Assembly (NCBI GenBank): GCA_019455105.1
Contig: JACFMZ010000001.1
Location: 53,826 to 96,639, forward strand
Direction: 5' to 3'
DNA length: 42,814 nt
DNA from: Bacteroidota bacterium
GTDB taxonomy: Bacteria; Bacteroidota; Ignavibacteria; UBA10030; UBA8401
The position numbers were made by a program, and so were the translations under genes. The notes below the pieces were generated by a model, which saw nothing but the letters and a program-made list of their open reading frames with translations, was not told where the DNA came from and did no database searches. Below, one piece after another: positions 9,632 to 17,397 of this stretch (the first letter of the stretch is position 1; each line of letters begins with the position of its first letter).

Positions 9632-10900
9632 CTATTGCGATACTGCTTCTGTTTCTCTAAACGGAACTAACCACGCTGCCACAAACGAAGGAATTGTGGC
9701 AATAATTACCCAAATAAAAAAAGTTTTATATCCCAGATAATCGCTCAAAAATCCGCTGAGCATAGAAGGAATATTAAATCCGAGCGCCATTAACGCCGTT
9801 GCAAATGCATAGTGAGCCATTTTATATTTCCCCGGCGCAATCTGCTGCATCATAAATAATGTTAAACCGATAAACCCGAAGCCGTAACCGAAATATTCAA
9901 AAACCACCAGCGATTCAATCACGTAAAAATTTTCCGGCTGCACAACAGCCAGTACGGCGTACACTGCAAACGGAATATTAAAGAAAGCGCATAAAATTAG
10001 TAGCGATTTTCGCAGACCGCGATGCGCCGTAAAATATCCCGATAAAATTGAGCCGAGAACAAAGGCAAGGGGAGGAAAGAATCCGTACAGAATTCCTAAC
10101 TCTTCTGTACTTAATCCTAAACCTCCCTGCTCGTGGGAAGCTCGCATAAACAACGGCACAATTTTTATTGCCTGTCCTTCGGCAAACCGATAGAGAATAA
10201 GAAACAGAATTGCCCAGCCGATATATTTTTTCTGAAAGAATGTTTTTACAACATCTCCAAATGTTGAAAAAGCCTCCTTTACAGAATTTACCGTTCCCGA
10301 GCTGCCGCCGGTAGGAAGAAATTTTATATGATACAAACTAAGGACAACCATAATAACGCCGAACATTCCCATCACAATCATCCATGCCGGTTCAACACCG
10401 ATTGATTTTTCTAATTTTCCGGCAATGATAACAAAGACTCCCTGTGAAAGAATTTTTCCCACATTATAAAACGCCCCCTGCCACCCGACATATTGAGCCT
10501 GCAGTGTGTTGGAAAGAACATTCACATACACGCCGTCCGCCGCAATATCATGCGTGGCAAAGTTGAAAGCAATAACGGCAAAGAGCGCCAAAGAGATTTG
10601 AAAATAATTCGGCAGTTGAAGCGAGAGCGCAACAAGACCAAACACAATACCGCCGAAAAACTGCGTTGCTACAACAAAATATTTTTTTGTTTTAAACATC
10701 TCCAGCAGCGGACCCCACAATGGTTTCAACATCCATGGCCAGGCAACAAGCGTAGTAAAGAAAGCAATTTCTCCGTCGGATTTTCCTAAACTTTTATACA
10801 TTAACACGGAGACAACATTAACAATAACAAAAGGAAGCCCTTCTGCTATATAAAGTGTCGGAACCCATAATTTTGGAGATGTTGATTCGGAAGATGTCAT
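9632..10900 (-). CDS. MFS permease of the AmpG/PAT type, probable chitobiose transporter
   Basis: A 422-residue inner-membrane protein with about 12 hydrophobic segments. It matches the AmpG-like branch of the major facilitator superfamily: an N-terminal LYIAEGLPF segment, WMLKPLWGPLLE after the second helix, and ATHDIAADG in the middle of the N-terminal half. AmpG imports GlcNAc-anhydromuramyl disaccharides during wall recycling. Placed between a TonB receptor module and chitinase/chitobiose phosphorylase, this copy most likely imports diacetylchitobiose or short chitin oligomers; that substrate is inferred from context. No Shine-Dalgarno sequence is visible at the ATG. A peptidoglycan-recycling role remains possible. 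Confidence 0.85.
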   Translation of the reverse strand: MTSSESTSPKLWVPTLYIAEGLPFVIVNVVSVLMYKSLGKSDGEIAFFTTLVAWPWMLKPLWGPLLEMFKTKKYFVVATQFFGGIVFGLVALSLQLPNYFQISLALFAVIAFNFATHDIAADGVYVNVLSNTLQAQYVGWQGAFYNVGKILSQGVFVIIAGKLEKSIGVEPAWMIVMGMFGVIMVVLSLYHIKFLPTGGSSGTVNSVKEAFSTFGDVVKTFFQKKYIGWAILFLILYRFAEGQAIKIVPLFMRASHEQGGLGLSTEELGILYGFFPPLAFVLGSILSGYFTAHRGLRKSLLILCAFFNIPFAVYAVLAVVQPENFYVIESLVVFEYFGYGFGFIGLTLFMMQQIAPGKYKMAHYAFATALMALGFNIPSMLSGFLSDYLGYKTFFIWVIIATIPSFVAAWLVPFRETEAVSQ

Positions 10901-10956
10901 TCAGAATAATTTTTTTAGGAAAAATGTATTGAAGGGAAAATAATTTTTGAATAATA

Positions 10957-10982
10957 CACGGGGCATCATTCGATGCCCCGTG
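10957..10982 (-). terminator. Perfect intercistronic hairpin between beta-helix and permease genes
   Basis: CACGGGGCATC (10957-10967) and GATGCCCCGTG (10972-10982) form an 11-bp GC-rich stem with a 4-base loop in the 111-base gap after the beta-helix gene. On the minus strand it is followed by TATTATTC rather than a clean U tract. It is better read as a 3' stabilising or attenuating hairpin, or a weak terminator, than as a full stop. Confidence 0.6.
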
Positions 10983-11011
10983 CCACCAATCCACCACCAT
11001 ATACCGCAATA

Positions 11012-12769
11012 TTATTTCATCAGAACCATTTTTTGAACCTGACGGCTTGTTCCTTGTTCAAGAACGCCGAAATAAATGCCTGATGTTTGATTCGACATAT
11101 CAACGCGAACTTCGTACGCGCCTGCCGATTGAATTTTATTCACAACAGTTTTCACCGCTTGTCCTAGAATGTTATACACCGTAAACTTCACAAGTCCTGT
11201 TGTCGTTAAGGTATATTGGAATGTCGTGCTCGGGTTAAACGGATTCGGATAGTTTTGCGATAACGCAAATTTTTCCGGAACTATTTGATTAGCTGCCTGA
11301 ACACCGGTCGGGCCGTAGCCGGCATTAAACCATCGCGGATCGCCGTACGGTTTGCCGTCCGGAGCAGTAAGATTATTGGAATACTTTAACGATGCAGCTT
11401 CAGAAACGGGCCATGCGGGAACCCAATTTGCCGCGCTTCCAACGGTTGTAAGAGCTGCACCCCAAACATCGTTCGCCAGCGAACCGGAACGCGCTTGAGC
11501 AAACCATTTTGCTAAACCGATGCCTGTTGTTGCAGATTGATTCATGACACCGGTAATTACTGAACCATAACCGGGATCTTGATTGGTAATATTACCGGAT
11601 TCCGACAGACCGGGCCAGTGAGCTTTATCCGCAAACATTGCTTTTGTCGGATCATTCATCCATGACGGCGTAAGAATTTTCATTCCTGCGGCAGACCACG
11701 TTGCCGTATCATTCCAATTCTGCCAGAGAGTTGTAACCGATTGAGACCAATAACAAATATTATTTTTTACTTCTACAGTTCTTCTCGCTTCTGCAATAGA
11801 ATCAATTTTTGCGTTTGTTGAGTCATTGGGCTGAAACATTTTAGCATTATCTAAACTAAGATTCTGCAATGCTAAAACACCATACGTTTCATCAGGGCTG
11901 AACAAATTATCCCACCACGGATTTTCTGTAAAGCTGACACCACCAACATAATTATTGTAGAAAATATTATTATTAATTTTTGCATTAGTCACATTAAAAA
12001 TAAAGAAAGGATTTTTGAATGTATAGGCAACCGTATTATGCGTAAACTCAAAATAGCGGGTATAATATTTGGTCACCGGCGCTGCGGCATAACCGTTTAT
12101 TGCTGTCATGGTATTATTTCTAAATACAATGGAGTCTGTATATACAGAGCCAACGGAATTGCGAAGTACTTCACCAACATACCATTGGTTCGGATGAACA
12201 AAATTTCTAAAGATACAATTTGTAATAAAAAAACTATCCCAATTGCCGTTATATCCAAAACCAAACGCTAACCAATAATCAAATACGAGATTATCTGCAT
12301 AGACTTTTATATTGTCTGCAGATGCTTGAATTGCAATACCCGCAGTATTCGCACTGCTGACTCCGCCTTCCGGAACAATTGATAAACCTAAGAGATACAA
12401 ATTTTTAAAAGTAACCTTTGTATCCTTTTTGCTTACAATAAATAAATTGGCAGGAATTGTTTGATCGCTGAGAACATCCGGTTGAATAGTCGGAAGTTTG
12501 CCGTTTGCACCCGGTACGCCGATAAATGTTACGCTGTTATTAATCGTTATCGGGCCATCATAAATGTATGTTGTATCGGTGCTTACCAGCTTATACACTT
12601 TATGCGCCAGAGTTCCGTCGGCGGCTGTATCTGCCATAACTATTTTATCCAATATTCCATCACCTTGTGTGGCGTATACAACAAGCGTATCGCCTGCTGC
12701 TAATGTTGTTCGCGGAACAAGCAGAACGCAGCTCATTACCGCTAACGCTATCATGGTAAATCGTTTCAT
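11012..12769 (-). CDS. T9SS-secreted parallel beta-helix protein, probable surface glycan-binding partner
   Basis: A 585-residue secreted protein: signal peptide (about 1-24, ending TTLAAG), then a long region of right-handed beta-helix character with asparagine-rich turns (ITNCIFRNF, IVFRNNTM, FEFTHNTV, INNNIFYNN), and a T9SS sorting domain over the last 85 residues (NYPNPFNPSTT, ending KMVLMK). The fold resembles DUF4957/DUF5123-like proteins found beside TonB receptors in polysaccharide loci. No catalytic motif is evident, so binding is more likely than lysis, although polysaccharide lyases share the fold. AAGGAG lies nine bases before the ATG. It is downstream of the TonB receptor, in the place a SusD gene would take. 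Confidence 0.8.
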   Translation of the reverse strand: MKRFTMIALAVMSCVLLVPRTTLAAGDTLVVYATQGDGILDKIVMADTAADGTLAHKVYKLVSTDTTYIYDGPITINNSVTFIGVPGANGKLPTIQPDVLSDQTIPANLFIVSKKDTKVTFKNLYLLGLSIVPEGGVSSANTAGIAIQASADNIKVYADNLVFDYWLAFGFGYNGNWDSFFITNCIFRNFVHPNQWYVGEVLRNSVGSVYTDSIVFRNNTMTAINGYAAAPVTKYYTRYFEFTHNTVAYTFKNPFFIFNVTNAKINNNIFYNNYVGGVSFTENPWWDNLFSPDETYGVLALQNLSLDNAKMFQPNDSTNAKIDSIAEARRTVEVKNNICYWSQSVTTLWQNWNDTATWSAAGMKILTPSWMNDPTKAMFADKAHWPGLSESGNITNQDPGYGSVITGVMNQSATTGIGLAKWFAQARSGSLANDVWGAALTTVGSAANWVPAWPVSEAASLKYSNNLTAPDGKPYGDPRWFNAGYGPTGVQAANQIVPEKFALSQNYPNPFNPSTTFQYTLTTTGLVKFTVYNILGQAVKTVVNKIQSAGAYEVRVDMSNQTSGIYFGVLEQGTSRQVQKMVLMK

Positions 12770-12835
12770 GGTTTTTCTCTCCTTTTTTAGTTAATAATAT
12801 CTGGTGTTTTCGGATACGGTTCCATCATTAAGATT

Positions 12836-12862
12836 GCAGTATGATAGACCAACCCGTACTGC
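12836..12862 (-). other. Inverted repeat between receptor and beta-helix genes
   Basis: GCAGTA (12836-12841) and TACTGC (12857-12862) form a 6-bp inverted repeat with a 15-base centre in the leader of the beta-helix gene. It could be a weak hairpin or a protein-binding site. No T tract follows on either strand. Confidence 0.25.
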
Positions 12863-12892
12863 TTAAAAGAATTTGTCGGAATTTATTGTTTG

Positions 12893-12903
12893 CACCTCCT
12901 TTT
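12893..12903 (-). promoter_or_regulatory. Orphan strong Shine-Dalgarno sequence
   Basis: On the minus strand these bases read AAAAGGAGGTG, a full match to the usual 16S rRNA 3' end. It lies 73 bases after the TonB receptor stop, and no ATG, GTG or TTG follows at normal spacing. An ATA codon five bases on opens only a seven-codon frame. The next gene, starting at 12769, has its own AAGGAG. Confidence 0.4.
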
Positions 12904-12976
12904 GCTGTCAGCGGATAACAAGATCGTTTAATGAATAGAAATTATTTATTATAGATGCTGCCGTGTAATGAAATTT

Positions 12977-15925
12977 TTAATTTAATGTCCAGCGCAGTCC
13001 TAATTCTCCCACAAAGCCATACTGCTGCATTGTTCTCGGAATCTGATTAGAAGCAGCAATTGTCGTTCTATCATACGCTCCGTTAAGATTTACCAGATTA
13101 GAATACAATTGTAATCCCGGCAGCGGTAAATCTTGTTTCAAGGAAATATCCCATCTTCGATACGGAGAGGTTGTGGCAACAAGCTGTGGCCATTGATTGG
13201 GACCACCGAAAATATCTGCCGTATATTGAAATGAAACGCGTATTGAAAATCCCATTAAATCATATCCCAGCGAAAGATTAAATAACTCATTCGGCTGTGC
13301 TATCAATCGGTAGGTGAGAGTCGTGTCGACAATCCGTTTATTTCTTCCTGAACCCAATATCCATGTAATCGGATAAACAGATGAAGATTTTGAGTGTGTG
13401 TAATTAACATTCAAAACAACATTATCAAACGGCGACGGCAGGTACCAAAATCTTGTCTGCCAGTCAAGTTCGTATCCGTACACTTCGCTTCTATTCGGAT
13501 TATTAATTTGAGTGGTTATTGCCGCCGTAAGCGTTGTAGAATTTCCCACATAGCGCTGAGGATAATAATCATAAACAGCTAAACCGCTTCGGTTAAATGT
13601 CCAAGAATAAATGATATCATCAATATATTTTACAAATCCGCCGACAGAGAATAATCCGATATAATTATCATGAAAAGAGAGATAGGCATCATAATTTTTT
13701 GCCCGAGACGGCTTCAAATTATCATTGTTATATAAAATAGCATTGCTTAACGTTACCTGAATCCGCGGATAAATTCCGCTATAATCTTGATAAGAAATGG
13801 TATTAGAATACGATACGCGTGCGTCTAACCAGTCAAACGGCTGCCAGCGAACGGAAATATCAGGCAGCCAATACGGATACACGTGTGTTACCGTGGTATC
13901 GTAAATTTTTGAGTAAGAATCATAAAAAATCTGCGGATCAATACCCTGGTAACCGGTATATTTCGAGCGAAGTTCTTGATAACGAATTCCGGGAATAATG
14001 GTAAGTGCCGAACCAATTTTCATAACATCCATAAGATAAAAGGCGTTTACCTGCTCTGTGCCGGAATAATATTGCATTTTTGATACCGACATATTATATC
14101 CGTATCCGATCTGTCCTCCGCTGTCGGAAATCATTTTTGCATTATCATGCAAATGATTGGCAACCATCTCCATCTTGCTTTGGTTCAGTGGATAATACAT
14201 TTCATAATCGCCGTTCAAAAATGTACCGTAGTGAAAATTCGGATCAACAAATAACGACATGGGAATTGCCGTGCCGTACAACGCCGCCTCTGGAATAATA
14301 TCGGCAATTGCTTTTGCAGCAAATTTTGCACTCGCCTTATCAAAACCCTGCCCGGTATATTGTTCGGCAGTATTAGAACGCGTTTGATACCGGATTTTAC
14401 CGCCGAATTTCAGCGTCGTCGTAATAAGATCAGAAACATTCAACGGCATATCTAAATCCACCGATCCGGTTAATGCACGTTCGCGTGAAAAATTACTGTT
14501 TGAATTAATCGTGGTTAAAATTGTATGGGAAATATCGTTCGGCGCGGCACCGGGAATAATTTTCGGATCAATATTTTTTTGATTGGCAAACTGCGCAAGA
14601 TTCGCCGAATTCTGAAGAAATGAAAATACCCAGTCGTGCGGATCTTTGGTTTCAGAATACGTATGCGACGCCTTAATGGAAGAATGAACAAGAGAAAACT
14701 TCTGATCATAATGGAGAGAATTGGTAATAATGTTTGTGGTACTCTTTGCATAATTGAAATTAAAATTCCGAGAATTTGCCGCCGCCGAAACATTATAGAC
14801 TTCAGATCCATTATTGGTCGTCGTAATTCCTTGGCTGAGAAAATTTGAGAAAACTATTTTCCCTTCATCGGAAAGTTTATAATCCAGCACCAAGGTACCG
14901 TTAGCGCGCCTTCTGTCTCTCGGCACAAAACTCAGTGTTACAGCGGAAATAACATAATCGCTTCCCGAAGGATCGTTGCCGAATTGTCCGTAGGAAGCAC
15001 TCAGCTCGTTGGACGTTAAATTGGTTCGCTCTAAACCGGCCTGTGCAAAAACTCCTAAGCTTCCTTCAAAAAACCTATCTTCAAGACTGCCGACAAGTTT
15101 ATAATTATTTAATTTATTGTAAGCATTCGTTAATCCGTTGCGTGCACCCTGCATCGTTAATCCAAATATCGGGTTGCCCTCTTCCGTTTCCTTTGCTTCG
15201 CGCATTCTAAAATTTACCGTTCCGCCGATTACATCTGCAACTTGGTCGGCGGTAACTGTTTTTGTTACTTCAATACCTTCTAACATTTCTGAAGAAATTA
15301 CGCTTAAATCAACGCTGCGGTCATCGGCATTGGTCGACGCCATTTTTATTCCGTCAATCGTAATATTATTATACTTCGGCTGAATGCCGCGCACAACAAC
15401 CTGCTGTCCTTCGCCGCCGCTGCGCAGCACCGACATTCCTGGTAATCTTCCTACGGATTCCGCGGCATTGGCATCGTGAAGTTCTTGAATGCGGTCTTTT
15501 GAAACGGCATCAACCACCACCAATGAAGAAAGTTTTCTGTTTACCGCCCCAAGCTGTCCTTCTGCCTGCGCCGTTATAACAACGTCTTTTCCTTCTAATG
15601 CTTCCGGCCTCAATTTAAAATTAATAATGCGTCCTTCTTCCCGATGAATCACCACATTCATTTCCTGTGTTTTATATCCGAGATAACTAATTCGAAGAAC
15701 GTACGCTCCTTCGGTAACATTGGAGAGAAAATATCTTCCTTCAATATCCGAAGACGCGCCGAACCCCGTCCCTTTCAAAAAAACATTTGCGCCGGGCAGC
15801 GGTTCGCCCGTTTCCGAGTCGGTAATTGTTCCTTTCAAATCCGGTTTCAATTGTGCTGAAGCGCTGCAAACCGCAATTACCGTCAGAACAATTCCAATCG
15901 TAAAAATCCGTAAAAGTTTAAACAT
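12977..15925 (-). CDS. TonB-dependent outer-membrane receptor, probable chitin-oligomer importer
   Basis: A 982-residue receptor. It begins with a signal peptide (FTIGIVLTVIAVCSASAQ), then a carboxypeptidase-regulatory-like domain (KGTITDSETGEPLPGANVFL to SYLGYKTQEM). The plug follows, with NAAESVGRLPGMSVLRSGGEG, VVVRGIQPKYNNITIDG and EMLEGIEVTKT, then a 22-strand-type barrel ending in a terminal LGLRWTLN strand. The plug phrasing resembles the Caulobacter/Xanthomonas-type receptors (TIGR01782), which work without SusD. The frame extends to a TTG at 15961, but ATG at 15925 is preferred because the signal peptide starts there and CAGGT precedes it. It begins 40 bases after the ROK gene stop, so the two probably share a transcript. 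Confidence 0.9.
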   Translation of the reverse strand: MFKLLRIFTIGIVLTVIAVCSASAQLKPDLKGTITDSETGEPLPGANVFLKGTGFGASSDIEGRYFLSNVTEGAYVLRISYLGYKTQEMNVVIHREEGRIINFKLRPEALEGKDVVITAQAEGQLGAVNRKLSSLVVVDAVSKDRIQELHDANAAESVGRLPGMSVLRSGGEGQQVVVRGIQPKYNNITIDGIKMASTNADDRSVDLSVISSEMLEGIEVTKTVTADQVADVIGGTVNFRMREAKETEEGNPIFGLTMQGARNGLTNAYNKLNNYKLVGSLEDRFFEGSLGVFAQAGLERTNLTSNELSASYGQFGNDPSGSDYVISAVTLSFVPRDRRRANGTLVLDYKLSDEGKIVFSNFLSQGITTTNNGSEVYNVSAAANSRNFNFNYAKSTTNIITNSLHYDQKFSLVHSSIKASHTYSETKDPHDWVFSFLQNSANLAQFANQKNIDPKIIPGAAPNDISHTILTTINSNSNFSRERALTGSVDLDMPLNVSDLITTTLKFGGKIRYQTRSNTAEQYTGQGFDKASAKFAAKAIADIIPEAALYGTAIPMSLFVDPNFHYGTFLNGDYEMYYPLNQSKMEMVANHLHDNAKMISDSGGQIGYGYNMSVSKMQYYSGTEQVNAFYLMDVMKIGSALTIIPGIRYQELRSKYTGYQGIDPQIFYDSYSKIYDTTVTHVYPYWLPDISVRWQPFDWLDARVSYSNTISYQDYSGIYPRIQVTLSNAILYNNDNLKPSRAKNYDAYLSFHDNYIGLFSVGGFVKYIDDIIYSWTFNRSGLAVYDYYPQRYVGNSTTLTAAITTQINNPNRSEVYGYELDWQTRFWYLPSPFDNVVLNVNYTHSKSSSVYPITWILGSGRNKRIVDTTLTYRLIAQPNELFNLSLGYDLMGFSIRVSFQYTADIFGGPNQWPQLVATTSPYRRWDISLKQDLPLPGLQLYSNLVNLNGAYDRTTIAASNQIPRTMQQYGFVGELGLRWTLN

Positions 15926-15965
15926 ATATTTACCTGTTCTATGCTTTGTGTGAAAGAACAACTGC

Positions 15966-17168
15966 TTACAAGGCTATTTTATAATCTTGAAAAATTTTTT
16001 GAATGGGTAATGCCGCCGCTCCAAGAAGCACAGAATCATCACCGCGTGAACTCGGAACTATTTTGGTTTTGTTTTCCATTTGAAAATACTCACGCGCCGT
16101 ACAGACAGTATTAATTACCGGTTGAATCAAACTCCACGCGCGTATAATTGTTCCGCCAAGAATAATATATTTCGGGTCAAATGTGTTGATAATATGAGAG
16201 ATTCCTAAGCCGAGATATTCTGCTGCACGGATTAACGATGCTGTCGCCGCCGAATCACCGGTTAAAGATTTTGTTATTATCTCATCAATCGTTGCGTTGT
16301 GAATTTTTGCTTTTTCAAGATACGTATCCACAATTGCTTTTTCGGATGCATACATTTCCCAGCACCCTCTGTTACCGCAGGCACATTGCTTTCCTCCTTC
16401 AATCAGCATCATGTGCCCGTATTCTCCTGCTGCATGTGAGTTGCCGCTCAGAATCTGATTATCAATAACAATTCCTGCTCCAATTCCGCTGCCGACTAAA
16501 AGAAAAATAAAATTCGTCTGATCTATTTCGTACCGCCCGAACATAACTTCCGCCAGCGCCGAGGCTTTTGCATTATTCTCAATGGTTATATAATCAGCCT
16601 GAAGGTCGTGGTGACGAATGATTTCGGCAAGATCAACATTTTTCCATCCTAAGTTTGATGCGTAAAGAACTTTTGATTGAACCGTATCAACAATACCGGG
16701 GGTTGTAATTCCTATGCCGCGCAGAGTGGAGAGTGTACTTTCAGGATGAAGTTTTTTCAGCTCCTGAAAACTTTCATCGATCCGTTTCTTCGGATTCTTG
16801 GATACTGCCGGAATTATTTTTTTTTCAACAATTGAACCGTCAACATCTACAACGGCGACACTGGTGTACATTAAGTCAATGACAATTGAACCGACATAGT
16901 TCGTATTTTTTTTAATGGTAAGGTTCAACGGGTTACGGCCAACAATTTGATTTTTTAGTACATCTTCTTCAACCAATCCTTCTTGAAGCAAAGAAGTAAC
17001 AATACCTGAAACCGTGCTCTTATTTAATCCGGTAAGACGAGAAATTGCGGAGCGTGATATGGGTTGTTTAGAACGAATAGTATTAAGAATAATCGATCGA
17101 TTGATATTTCGACCAATTTTGGGATTGATGCTTAAAATTTGAGATGTTTTCTTCTTTTTAATTTTCAT
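15966..17168 (-). CDS. ROK-family transcriptional repressor with zinc-type sugar site
   Basis: A 400-residue ROK (NagC/XylR/Mlc-type) regulator. A basic N-terminus leads into a winged helix-turn-helix at about 36-66 (SRSAISRLTGLNKSTVSGIV). The ROK domain has ExGH at E249-H252 and the zinc-binding C262-x-C264...C269, all intact, plus GSGIGAGIVI. It is the first gene upstream of the TonB receptor (40-base gap) and has a ROK-type operator 73-95 bases before its ATG, so it probably represses itself and the chitin genes until its sugar ligand appears. The ligand is presumably GlcNAc or a phosphate of it by comparison with NagC, but this is inference. Confidence 0.9.
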   Translation of the reverse strand: MKIKKKKTSQILSINPKIGRNINRSIILNTIRSKQPISRSAISRLTGLNKSTVSGIVTSLLQEGLVEEDVLKNQIVGRNPLNLTIKKNTNYVGSIVIDLMYTSVAVVDVDGSIVEKKIIPAVSKNPKKRIDESFQELKKLHPESTLSTLRGIGITTPGIVDTVQSKVLYASNLGWKNVDLAEIIRHHDLQADYITIENNAKASALAEVMFGRYEIDQTNFIFLLVGSGIGAGIVIDNQILSGNSHAAGEYGHMMLIEGGKQCACGNRGCWEMYASEKAIVDTYLEKAKIHNATIDEIITKSLTGDSAATASLIRAAEYLGLGISHIINTFDPKYIILGGTIIRAWSLIQPVINTVCTAREYFQMENKTKIVPSSRGDDSVLLGAAALPIQKIFQDYKIAL

Positions 17169-17240
17169 CTCATTAGTTGATTGTTTCTACAAATTAATTA
17201 TAGGATAAGTATCAAACAGCATCGAATTTCAACTAAAATA

Positions 17241-17263
17241 TAATTTGTTTGGTAAACAAACTA
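17241..17263. promoter_or_regulatory. ROK-type operator palindrome upstream of the regulator-receptor operon
   Basis: The core TTTGTTTGGTAAACAAA (17244-17260) is a perfect 7-bp inverted repeat with a 3-base centre, extended by TA/TA at 17241-17242 and 17262-17263. Read on the minus strand it starts TTAGTTTGTTT, very like the operator half-site of XylR, a ROK repressor, as I remember it. It lies upstream of the ROK gene start at 17168, inside AT-rich DNA where a promoter is expected. Confidence 0.75.
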
Positions 17264-17397
17264 ACCGATTTTAACATTCTTCTGTTTTAAAGTCAAGAAA
17301 AATTTTCTGAAAATTTAATTTCTAATGAAAATTTTTCATTGACACAAACTTCAGACCAAGAGATTTTTTGGTGATATGGCTGGATTTGCCTGGAAAA

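Noticed and set aside
9450-9740. Plus-strand frame of 96 codons between the chitinase and permease genes, ahead of a terminator-like hairpin.
   Set aside because: Most of it overlaps the two minus-strand genes and the translation has no protein-like pattern; the hairpin lies inside it and would end it prematurely.
17241-17263. Reading the XylR-like operator as a sign of xylose use.
   Set aside because: No xylose isomerase, xylulokinase or xylan enzyme is near; ROK repressors of many sugars share such sites and the genes here point to chitin.
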